Shown one piece after another: positions 33,990 to 41,492 of a stretch of 64,000 nt of DNA. The position numbers were made by a program, and so were the translations under genes. Under the pieces are notes generated by a model that worked only from the letters and a program-made list of their open reading frames with translations, was not told the origin of the DNA and did not search any database. Source of the DNA: an uncultured Gemmiger sp. (lineage in GTDB: Bacteria; Bacillota; Clostridia; Oscillospirales; Ruminococcaceae); assembly GCA_944388245.1 (NCBI GenBank), contig CALXIA010000002.1:28414-92413 (forward strand), read 5' to 3'. Each line of letters opens with the position of its first letter. Position 1 is the first letter of the stretch.

Positions 33990-35027
33990 ATGGCGCGATA
34001 CGGTGCGATCAAGATGAGCGAAGTGGCCCGCCGGGCGGGGGTGTCCGGCGCGGCGGTGTCCCGCTACCTGAACGACAGTGGGTATCTTTCCGAGGAAAAA
34101 CGGGAGGCCATCCACCAGGCTATCGAGGAACTGGGCTTTATTCCTCCAGCGGACCACGCCAGCCGGTATCCCCGGCACAAGACCTTTGGAATTTTGCTGC
34201 CACCCTTTACCCACAACAGCTACGGCGTGGAGATCAAGGCGGAGTTTACCCGCCAGGCGGAGCGGGCTGGCTACAATGTGCTGGACCACTACGCCGATCT
34301 GAGCCGCACGCCGCTGTGCCCTGTGCTGGACGAGATGCGCCGCAGCCGGGTGTGCGGGATCTTTGTGCCCATGCTGCCCATGATGACCCTTACCGAGGAC
34401 GAGGTAGCCTACCTGCGGGACAGCGAGGTGCCTGTGGTGCTGATCTCGGAATTTGCCCGTTCTTACCCCCAGATCAACTGCATCCATCTGGAAAACGGAG
34501 AGGGAGCGGTCATAGCGGTGCGTCGTCTGTTGGCGGCGGGCTGCCGTCACCTGGCCTATCTGGGCCCTCCGCCGGACCGGAACAAAGCCTCTGCCCAGAA
34601 ACTGGCCGGTTTCCTGGCCGAGATCGAGCGGGCGGGCCTGCCGGCCGACCAGTGTCTCACAGCTTTTGAACCGCTTCCGCCGGGCAACGTCCCTTTTGCC
34701 GAGGCGGGGTATCGGGCCGCGCGGGAGGCGTTTGACCGTATGCCGGAGATCGATGGGCTGCTGGGATGGAGCGACGCCTACCTGGCCGGTGTGCTGTGGC
34801 GCCTGGCGGAACTGGACAAGCGGGTGCCCCAGGATGTGAAGGTGATCGCGTTTCATAGCGAGTATTCGCCGTTCCTCTGCCCGCCGGTCACCTCGGTGGA
34901 GGTCCCCAACGCGCAGGAGTGCGCCTCGGCGGTGGAACTGTTGATCCGCCTGCAGGACCCGGCCGAGCGGATGATTCCCCGGCAGGTGCATCTGTGCCCG
35001 GCCTTGACAGAGCGGGCCTCTGTGTAA
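33990..35027 (+). CDS. LacI-family transcriptional regulator
   Basis: A 345-residue repressor. The N-terminal helix-turn-helix and hinge (IKMSEVARRAGVSGAAVSRYLNDSGYLSEEKREAI, residues 7-41) are typical, followed by a periplasmic-binding-protein-like sensor domain with FGILLPPF, GIFVPML, ECASAVELL. The hinge region carries no standard LPxxAR-type minor-groove Leu and reads PADHASRYPRHKT instead. It starts 1 base after the MFS gene and is followed by a terminator. Palindromes at 35079-35118 downstream could be its operators. Ligand unknown. Confidence 0.9.
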   Translation: MARYGAIKMSEVARRAGVSGAAVSRYLNDSGYLSEEKREAIHQAIEELGFIPPADHASRYPRHKTFGILLPPFTHNSYGVEIKAEFTRQAERAGYNVLDHYADLSRTPLCPVLDEMRRSRVCGIFVPMLPMMTLTEDEVAYLRDSEVPVVLISEFARSYPQINCIHLENGEGAVIAVRRLLAAGCRHLAYLGPPPDRNKASAQKLAGFLAEIERAGLPADQCLTAFEPLPPGNVPFAEAGYRAAREAFDRMPEIDGLLGWSDAYLAGVLWRLAELDKRVPQDVKVIAFHSEYSPFLCPPVTSVEVPNAQECASAVELLIRLQDPAERMIPRQVHLCPALTERASV

Positions 35028-35028
35028 G

Positions 35029-35075
35029 AAATTGCCGATACTTTCCCACTACATGGAAAGATATCGGCAATTTTT
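35029..35075 (+). terminator. Terminator of the MFS-LacI operon
   Basis: AAATTGCCGATA (35029-35040) pairs perfectly with TATCGGCAATTT (35062-35073), with an inner CTTTCC/GGAAAG stem, then a T-run. Confidence 0.88.
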
Positions 35076-35078
35076 ATA

Positions 35079-35118
35079 TGAAAATTTTCACAATCAAACC
35101 GTTCGTTTTTCATGAAAA
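35079..35118. promoter_or_regulatory. Two operator-like palindromes upstream of the hydrolase gene
   Basis: TGAAAATTTTCA (35079-35090) and TTTTCATGAAAA (35107-35118) are both perfect 12-base palindromes built from the same half-site TTTTCA, with centres 28 bases apart, just upstream of the promoter at 35138. They suit a dimeric repressor or activator, perhaps the LacI-type protein encoded upstream. Confidence 0.5.
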
Positions 35119-35137
35119 TCCTTGGTGGGATTGCGAA

Positions 35138-35166
35138 TTGTTCCCGTCGTTTCTCCCGCGTATAAT
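35138..35166 (+). promoter_or_regulatory. Promoter of the membrane hydrolase gene
   Basis: TTGTTC (35138-35143), 17-base spacer, perfect TATAAT (35161-35166); ATG at 35248 gives an ~75-base leader. Confidence 0.6.
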
Positions 35167-35247
35167 GAAACCAGATCCCCGGATAGGGGCGCATGTAAGC
35201 CGGCCGGCATATTGCGACGATTTTCACAAAGCAGGAGGAGACGCATC

Positions 35248-37005
35248 ATGAAACAATCCGGAATTTCCCGGCGCGCCATCGCGCTGCTGGCCGCGCTGGC
35301 GGTTTTTGCGGTCAGTATGCTGGTGCTGGCCGCGACCCTGACCAGTGGGTTCTCGGTGGAGACCCGTGCCGTCAACTGGATTACCGACGAGGGGGTGAAC
35401 CTGTCGGGCACCCTGTTTGTGCCGGCAAACGCGACCGCCGAAACCCCGGCCGCCGGCGTGCTGGTCTGCCCGGGCGGCAACACCCCGCACACCTTCTATG
35501 CCAGCTATTCGCTGGAATTGGCCCGGCGGGGCTATGTGGTGCTGGCCTACGACTATTACGGCACCGTCAATTCGGACTTTACTGCCGAGGGCAACTCCGG
35601 CGCCACCGCCGCCATGAAGTATCTGACCAGCCTGTCCTTTGTGGATACCAGCCGTCTGGCCGCGACCGGCCATTCCAACGGCGGCGGTCAGGCATCGGCG
35701 GCCATCACCAGTGAGTACGCGGCCCAGGCTACCGTCCGCAGTGTGCTGTTCATCGGCTGCGGCGTGGCCAGCGAGGACCCGACCGTGTACGATGGAATCA
35801 ACGTGGGCGCGGTCTGGGGAATCCTGGACGAGTGCGGCCAGGGCGTTTTCTGGGATGTGTTCCACACCGACGCGCTGAACTACGGCGCCATGCCCGCGCT
35901 GGCCGGTGTGACCAACGAGGAATTCCAGCCCGGCGTCCTGTATGGCGACGCGGCGGACAACTCCGCCCGCATTGTCTACACCCCCAACACCTTCCATAGT
36001 CTGTCCAACATCATGCCGGGTTCGGTCACCGATATCCTGGGCTACATCGACGCCACCGTGGGCGGCAATGTGAGCGGCCTGGCCCCCTCCAGCCACATCT
36101 ATCTGTGGCAGGAACTGGCTGTGCTGGTCGCGGCCATCAGCCTGTGTGTGATGCTGTTCCCCATGGGCAGCATCCTGCTGGACACCCGCTTCTTCGCCCC
36201 GCTGCGCCGGGAGGTGCCCGCCCCCGCTGCCAAGGCCGACGTCAAGTTCTGGGTCTTTCTGCTGGTGCCGGGTATCCTGTCCGCCCTGATCGTAAAAACC
36301 ACGATCATGCAGGGCCAGACCCTGATGGGCCTGCTGCCCAACCTGTTCCCGGTGCAGAGCACCAACGGCTTTATCTGGTGGTTCTTCCTGTCGGCGCTGA
36401 TCGGCGTGGTGTTCTACCTGATCCGTATGGCCGTAGACAAGACCATCGACCGGTCGGCAGCGCTGGCTCGTCTGCGCACCACCCCCGCCGACCTGGGCCG
36501 GGCGGTGCTGTTCGGGCTGGCGGTCATCGCGATCCCCTATGCCTGTACCGTGGTGGGGGAGCGCACCGTGGGCTGGTACGGCCGGGTGTTCCAGACCTAT
36601 TTTGCCTCGGTCGGCGCGGACCGGCTGGTCAGCTATCTGGTCTATTTCGTACTCTTTGCGGTTCTGTTCAGCGTCTATGCCTTTATCCAGGCGGACGGGT
36701 TGCGTCTGCAACAGGAGAGATCCGGTGTGACCTATCTGCTCACCCTGGTGGCTAACGCCCTGCCGGCGGTGCTTTTCCTGGGCGCGTTGTATGGCGAGCT
36801 GATCCTGACCCATGTGACCCCGATCACCGGGCGGGAGATGTCCCGCGCCCAGGGCGCCATGATGGGTATGCTGCTGCTCTACTTTGTCATCGCCAAGGTC
36901 GTGACCTTCTTCTACAAAAAGACCGGCAATATCTATGTAATTGCCATGGTCAACGCCGCGTTCATCACCTGGCTGTCGGTCAATACCCAGCAGCTGGTGG
37001 TCTGA
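35248..37005 (+). CDS. Membrane-anchored alpha/beta hydrolase with a multi-helix C-terminal domain
   Basis: A 585-residue two-part protein. An N-terminal membrane segment (residues 10-32) is followed by an extracytoplasmic alpha/beta-hydrolase domain (about 40-270): the first strand GVLVCPGGN, the nucleophile elbow GHSNGG with Ser143, and a late TFHS that may give the catalytic His. From residue ~285 on there are seven or more hydrophobic helices up to the C-terminus. The reaction is unknown, although dienelactone-hydrolase-like or acyl-transfer activity on the outer membrane face is conceivable. GCAGGAGGAG precedes the ATG. Monocistronic, closed by a strong terminator. Confidence 0.82.
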   Translation: MKQSGISRRAIALLAALAVFAVSMLVLAATLTSGFSVETRAVNWITDEGVNLSGTLFVPANATAETPAAGVLVCPGGNTPHTFYASYSLELARRGYVVLAYDYYGTVNSDFTAEGNSGATAAMKYLTSLSFVDTSRLAATGHSNGGGQASAAITSEYAAQATVRSVLFIGCGVASEDPTVYDGINVGAVWGILDECGQGVFWDVFHTDALNYGAMPALAGVTNEEFQPGVLYGDAADNSARIVYTPNTFHSLSNIMPGSVTDILGYIDATVGGNVSGLAPSSHIYLWQELAVLVAAISLCVMLFPMGSILLDTRFFAPLRREVPAPAAKADVKFWVFLLVPGILSALIVKTTIMQGQTLMGLLPNLFPVQSTNGFIWWFFLSALIGVVFYLIRMAVDKTIDRSAALARLRTTPADLGRAVLFGLAVIAIPYACTVVGERTVGWYGRVFQTYFASVGADRLVSYLVYFVLFAVLFSVYAFIQADGLRLQQERSGVTYLLTLVANALPAVLFLGALYGELILTHVTPITGREMSRAQGAMMGMLLLYFVIAKVVTFFYKKTGNIYVIAMVNAAFITWLSVNTQQLVV

Positions 37006-37025
37006 ACCGCCTGCATATCAGCAAG

Positions 37026-37072
37026 AGGCTCCGCCTGTCTGTTTCGGCAGACAGGCGGAGCCTTCCTTTTTG
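37026..37072 (+). terminator. Terminator after the membrane hydrolase gene
   Basis: Perfect 16-base stem AGGCTCCGCCTGTCTG (37026-37041) / CAGACAGGCGGAGCCT (37048-37063), loop TTTCGG, then TCCTTTTT. Confidence 0.9.
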
Positions 37073-37198
37073 CACACGAAATAGCCTGTGTGTCGCCGCA
37101 TGGCTGTGATCAACGGCAATGAAATCTTTATTTTGAACAAAAAGTACAGAAGTTTATACACAAATTGAACAAATTTATTGACAAACCCGATTTTCCTC

Positions 37199-37227
37199 TT
37201 GACTGTTTGGGAAAAACAGGGTACACT
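37199..37227 (+). promoter_or_regulatory. Promoter of the first sugar ABC operon
   Basis: TTGACT (37199-37204), 17-base spacer, TACACT (37222-37227). A second TTGACA lies at 37178-37183. Transcription should start near 37234, directly before the operator pair. Confidence 0.7.
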
Positions 37228-37240
37228 GGCATTGTCGAAC

Positions 37241-37264
37241 GGAAACGTTTCCAGAAACGTTTCC
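37241..37264. promoter_or_regulatory. Tandem LacI-type operators of the sugar ABC operon
   Basis: GGAAACGTTTCC (37241-37252, perfect palindrome) is followed without gap by AGAAACGTTTCC (37253-37264). Both have the AAACGTTT core with central CG recognised by LacI/GalR-family repressors and CcpA. Lying just after the predicted start site, they would block transcription when occupied, most plausibly by the LacI protein encoded at 40454-41464. Confidence 0.75.
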
Positions 37265-37308
37265 AAACAATCGGAAATCTAGTACATCAATCAGGAGGGA
37301 AATACAGG

Positions 37309-38649
37309 ATGAAACGCAAACTTCTTGCTTTGGGGATGGCGGCTGCCATGTCCGTTTCACTGCTGGCCGGCTGTAGCGGAGCCGGCTCGTCCGCAGCTCC
37401 GGGAAGCACCGCAGGGGGCAGCAGCAGCACCGCCGGCGGCGACGCGGCAGCCAGCGGTTCGGTCTACTATCTAAACTTCAAGCCGGAGGCGGACGCTCAG
37501 TGGCAGGCCCTGGCCCAGCAGTACACCGAGGAGACCGGTGTGCCGGTCACCGTGGTCACCGCCGCGTCCGGCAACTATGAGACCATGCTGAAATCCGAGA
37601 TGGCCAAGACCGACGCGCCCACCCTGTTCCAGGTCAACGGTCCGGTGGGTCTGGCCAGCTGGAGCGACTACTGCTACGATCTGACCGGCAGCGATTTTGC
37701 CAACGAACTGACCAGCGATGACTTCAAGCTGATGGACGGCGACAAGCTGGCCGGCGTGGCGTATGTGTACGAGGGCTACGGCATCATCGTCAACACCGCG
37801 CTGCTGCAGGAGGCGGGCTACACCACCGCGGACATCACCGACTTCGCTTCTCTGAAATCGGTGGTGGAGGACATCACCGCCCGCAAGGACGAACTGGGCT
37901 TCTCCGCCTTCACCTCCGCCGGTATGGACGGCTCTTCCGACTGGCGCTTCAAGACCCACCTGGCCAACATGCCCCTGTACTACGAGTTCCGGGATGAGGG
38001 TTACGAGGGCACTCCTGCCGCCATCAAGGGCACCTATCTGGACAACTACCGCCAGATCTGGGACCTGTATGTGAACAACGCCACCTGTGAGCCCTCGCTG
38101 CTGTCCTCCAAGACCGCGGACGACGCCACCGCCGAGTTCCTGACCGGCGCCGCCGTGTTCTATCAGAACGGTACCTGGGAGTACACCAACATCGCGGATC
38201 TGGGCGATGAGAATCTGGATATCCTGCCCATCTACATCGGCGTGGAAGGGGAAGAGAACCAGGGCCTGTGCATCGGCACCGAGAACTACTGGTGTGTCAA
38301 TGCCAAGGCGTCCGAAGAGGACATCCAGGCTACGCTGGACTTCATGTACTGGTGCGTGACCTCCGAGGCCGGCACCACCTCCATGGCGCAGGACATGGGC
38401 TTTATCTGCCCCTTCAAGAGCGCCAAAGAGACCGCCAACGTGCTGAACAACAAGATGAATGAGTCCGTTTCCTCCGGCAAGTACGCCGTGTCCTGGACCT
38501 TCAACTACATCCCCTCGGAAGAGTGGAAGAACGGCGTTGGCTCCGCGCTGACCACCTACGCCGCCGACCAGACCGACGCCAACTGGAATGCGGTCGTCAC
38601 CGCGTTCGTGGATGGCTGGGCCACCGAGGCGGCCGCGGTCAACGGCTGA
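37309..38649 (+). CDS. Sugar ABC transporter substrate-binding lipoprotein
   Basis: A 446-residue extracellular solute-binding protein (family 1, maltose/oligosaccharide type). The signal peptide ends in the lipobox LLAGC, so Cys at residue ~22 is lipidated. A Ser/Gly/Ala-rich linker (23-50) tethers the ligand-binding part, with SVYYLNFKPEAD, EETGVPVTVVTAASGNYETMLKSEMAK, DFASLKSVVEDITARKDELG and YWCVTSEAGTTSMAQDMGFI. TCAGGAGGG precedes ATG 37309. It is the first gene of an operon with two permeases; a ~70-base gap after it may allow excess expression of the binding protein. Confidence 0.92.
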   Translation: MKRKLLALGMAAAMSVSLLAGCSGAGSSAAPGSTAGGSSSTAGGDAAASGSVYYLNFKPEADAQWQALAQQYTEETGVPVTVVTAASGNYETMLKSEMAKTDAPTLFQVNGPVGLASWSDYCYDLTGSDFANELTSDDFKLMDGDKLAGVAYVYEGYGIIVNTALLQEAGYTTADITDFASLKSVVEDITARKDELGFSAFTSAGMDGSSDWRFKTHLANMPLYYEFRDEGYEGTPAAIKGTYLDNYRQIWDLYVNNATCEPSLLSSKTADDATAEFLTGAAVFYQNGTWEYTNIADLGDENLDILPIYIGVEGEENQGLCIGTENYWCVNAKASEEDIQATLDFMYWCVTSEAGTTSMAQDMGFICPFKSAKETANVLNNKMNESVSSGKYAVSWTFNYIPSEEWKNGVGSALTTYAADQTDANWNAVVTAFVDGWATEAAAVNG

Positions 38650-38736
38650 TTTGATCGAACATGATCCGACGGAACGGCGGGCGGGACCTCTTACCCGCCC
38701 GCCGTCCCTCTCTGTTAGGAAAGGAGGTCGCCCAGC

Positions 38737-39579
38737 GTGCAAAAAGCCATTAAACGGTATTTCCCGATTTTTGTGCTGCCCACGGTGCTGGCGTTTCTCA
38801 TTGGTTTCATCGTACCCTTTCTGATGGGCATCGGCCTGTCCTTCTGTGAGTTCACCACCGTCACCGACGCCACCTTTGTGGGAATCTCCAACTACGTCAA
38901 GGCCGTCCAGGATACGGTGTTCCTCCACGCGTTCTGGTATACCGCCGCCTTCGCCGTTGTGTCGCTGGTGGTCATCAACGTGCTGGCGTTTGCCATCGCT
39001 TTGGCCCTTACCCAGAACATGCGGGGCACCAATCTGTTCCGCACCGTGTTCTTCATGCCCAACCTGATCGGCGGCATCGTGCTGGGCTATATCTGGCAGC
39101 TGATCTTCAACGGTGTGCTGGCGCCCTTCTCCACCACCCTGAACCTGAACGAATGGTACGGTTTCTGGGGCCTGATCATCCTGGTCTCCTGGCAGCAGAT
39201 CGGGTATATGATGATCATCTACATCGCGGGGCTCCAGTCCATCCCGGGGGACGTGCTGGAGGCGGCGGCCATCGACGGGGCCAGCGGCCCTCAGCGCCTG
39301 TTCAAGGTCACCATCCCCATGATGATGCCCTCCATCACCATCTGCACCTTCCTGACCATGGTCAACGGCTTCAAGCTGTTTGACCAGAACCTGTCCCTGA
39401 CCGCCGGCGAACCCGCCAAAATGTCGGAGATGCTGGCGCTGAACATCTACAATACCTTCTACGGCCGAACCGGCTGGGAGGGTGTCGGTCAGGCCAAGGC
39501 GGTCCTGTTCTTTATCCTGGTCGTGGCGCTGGGCCTGATACAGCTGCGACTGACACGCTCGAAGGAGGTGCAGCAATGA
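38737..39579 (+). CDS. Sugar ABC transporter permease, MalF type
   Basis: A 280-residue inner-membrane permease with six helices. The EAA loop that docks the ATPase is clear: EAAAIDGASGPQRLFKVTIPMMMP. It starts with GTG after AAAGGAGGT. It probably forms a heterodimer with the next product, whose ATG overlaps its stop by 4 bases (39576-39579). No ATP-binding subunit is encoded in this operon; a shared MsmX/MalK-type ATPase elsewhere in the genome is expected. Confidence 0.93.
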   Translation: MQKAIKRYFPIFVLPTVLAFLIGFIVPFLMGIGLSFCEFTTVTDATFVGISNYVKAVQDTVFLHAFWYTAAFAVVSLVVINVLAFAIALALTQNMRGTNLFRTVFFMPNLIGGIVLGYIWQLIFNGVLAPFSTTLNLNEWYGFWGLIILVSWQQIGYMMIIYIAGLQSIPGDVLEAAAIDGASGPQRLFKVTIPMMMPSITICTFLTMVNGFKLFDQNLSLTAGEPAKMSEMLALNIYNTFYGRTGWEGVGQAKAVLFFILVVALGLIQLRLTRSKEVQQ

Positions 39580-40415
39580 GCCGCCGCAAAACGCTCGTCA
39601 GCCATCTGGGCACGGTGTTCTTCAGCCTGGTCAGCGTGCTGTACATCCTGCCGATCTTTATCGTGCTCTTCAATTCCTTCAAAAAGAAATCCTTCATCAA
39701 TCTGCAGCCCTTCACCCTGCCCGACAAGATGACCTTTAACGGGCTGGAAAACTACACCGCCGCCATCGACCAGTACGGTTTTCTGGACGCGGTGGGCTGG
39801 ACGGTCTTCATCACGGTGGGCAGTGTGCTGGCGATTTTGATCTGCACCTCCATGTGCGCCTGGTTCATCACCCGGGTCAACAACGCCGTCACCCGCGGCA
39901 TCTACCTGCTGTGCGTGTTCTCGATGGTGGTGCCCTTCCAGATGGTCATGTTCACCCTGTCCCTGGTCACCGACCGGCTGGGCCTGGGCACCCCCTGGGG
40001 GCTGATCATCATCTATCTGGGATTTGGCGCGGGGCTGGCGGTGTTCATGTTCTGTGGCTTCGTCAAATCGATCCCCATCGAGATCGAGGAGGCCGCCCTG
40101 ATCGACGGCTGCTCGCCGCTCCGGACATTCTTCTCGGTGGTACTGCCGATCATGCAGCCCACCTATATCTCGGTGGGCATCCTGGAAACCATGTGGATCT
40201 GGAACGACTTCCTGCTGCCCTACCTGACCCTGGACATCAAGTCCTACAAAACCATCTCCATCATTATTCAATATATGAAAGGTTCCTACGGGCGGGTGGA
40301 TATGGGCGCCATCATGGCGGCGCTGATCATGGCGATCATTCCGGTCGTGGTGTTCTATCTGGCCTGCCAGAAACACATCATCAAGGGTGTTGCCGCCGGC
40401 GCGGTAAAAGGGTAA
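39576..40415 (+). CDS. Sugar ABC transporter permease, MalG type
   Basis: A 279-residue permease with six helices and the EAA loop EEAALIDGCSPLRTFFSVVLPIMQP. The MalG-type ending (a short cytoplasmic tail, QKHIIKGVAAGAVKG) is typical. It overlaps the upstream permease gene by four bases, so translation is coupled. GAAGGAGG serves as ribosome site. It is followed after 38 bases by the LacI gene. Confidence 0.93.
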   Translation: MSRRKTLVSHLGTVFFSLVSVLYILPIFIVLFNSFKKKSFINLQPFTLPDKMTFNGLENYTAAIDQYGFLDAVGWTVFITVGSVLAILICTSMCAWFITRVNNAVTRGIYLLCVFSMVVPFQMVMFTLSLVTDRLGLGTPWGLIIIYLGFGAGLAVFMFCGFVKSIPIEIEEAALIDGCSPLRTFFSVVLPIMQPTYISVGILETMWIWNDFLLPYLTLDIKSYKTISIIIQYMKGSYGRVDMGAIMAALIMAIIPVVVFYLACQKHIIKGVAAGAVKG

Positions 40416-40453
40416 AATAAAACCAGAATTTCCATGCAAGGAGGGCGCTGTCC

Positions 40454-41464
40454 ATGACAATCAAAGACATTGCCCGTCTCTCCGGTTATGGGGTGGGAAC
40501 GGTGTCCCGGGTGCTGAACCATCATCCGGACGTGAGCGACGCCGCGCGGGAACGGGTCATGGCTGTGGTCCGGCAATACGGTTTTGAGCCCAACTCCAAC
40601 GCGCGGCACCTGAAATCCCAGACCCTCTCCTCGGTGACCGTGTTGGTCAAAGGCACCCAGAACATGCTGTTTGCCGACCTGTTGGAACGGGTGCAGTCAC
40701 TGTTGCTGGACAGCGGCGAAGAGGTCTTTGTCACCTATCTGGACGAGGACGCGGACGAGGTGACCTACGCGGCCCAGCTGTGCCGGCTGCGCCGGCCCAA
40801 GGGCCTGATCTTCCTGGGCGGCGACCTGGAGTTGTTCCGCAGCAAGTTTGCTCAGATCACCGTGCCCAGCGTGCTGCTGACCAACAGCGCCGCGCAGCTG
40901 GGATTCGGCAATCTGTCCAGCTTCACCACCGACGATTCGGCCGCGGCGGCCTGCGTGGTGGAGTATCTGGTCAGCCGGGGCCATACCCGGATCGGCCTGA
41001 TCGGCGGCAATCTTTCCGGCGAGCAGATCAGTTCCCGCCGTATTCGCGGCGCGAGCGCGGCAATGGAGAGCCACGGCCTGGCCTTTTCGCTGAAAAGCGG
41101 GTATGAGCCCTGCCGTTTCTCATTGCCGGACGGATACGCGGCGGCCCAGCGGCTGCTGCGGCGCCAGCCGGATTTGACCGCCATCTTCTGCATGGGCGAT
41201 GTGATCGCGTTCGGCGCGATGCGGGCCGCGCGGGATCTGGGATTGCGGATCCCGGAGGATCTTTCCCTGATCGGCTACGACGGCATCGTCTGGACACGAT
41301 ACAGCGCCCCTCGCCTGACCACGGTGCGCCAGGACACCGAAGCGCTTGCCGCCCGCGGTGTGAGCACGCTGCTGAAAACCCTTCATTATGACACAGCGCC
41401 GGTCCATGAGGTGATTCCGTTTCAGCTGCTGGAACAGGAGAGCGTGCTGGCGCTGAACGGCTGA
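40454..41464 (+). CDS. LacI-family regulator of the sugar ABC/malQ operon
   Basis: A 336-residue repressor with the canonical helix-turn-helix MTIKDIARLSGYGVGTVSRVLNHHPDVSDAARERV (1-35) and hinge segment NSNARHLKS. The sensor domain includes TTDDSAAAACVVEYLVSRGHTRIGLIGG and the C-terminal LSLIGYDGIVWTRYSAPRLTTVRQD. AAGGAGGG precedes the ATG. Lying between the permease gene and malQ, it should be controlled with them and probably binds the tandem palindromes at 37241-37264. An alpha-glucan oligosaccharide is the likely inducer, inferred from malQ next door. Confidence 0.93.
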   Translation: MTIKDIARLSGYGVGTVSRVLNHHPDVSDAARERVMAVVRQYGFEPNSNARHLKSQTLSSVTVLVKGTQNMLFADLLERVQSLLLDSGEEVFVTYLDEDADEVTYAAQLCRLRRPKGLIFLGGDLELFRSKFAQITVPSVLLTNSAAQLGFGNLSSFTTDDSAAAACVVEYLVSRGHTRIGLIGGNLSGEQISSRRIRGASAAMESHGLAFSLKSGYEPCRFSLPDGYAAAQRLLRRQPDLTAIFCMGDVIAFGAMRAARDLGLRIPEDLSLIGYDGIVWTRYSAPRLTTVRQDTEALAARGVSTLLKTLHYDTAPVHEVIPFQLLEQESVLALNG

Positions 41465-41492
41465 TATTTTCCACAGAAAGGATGAATCCAGT

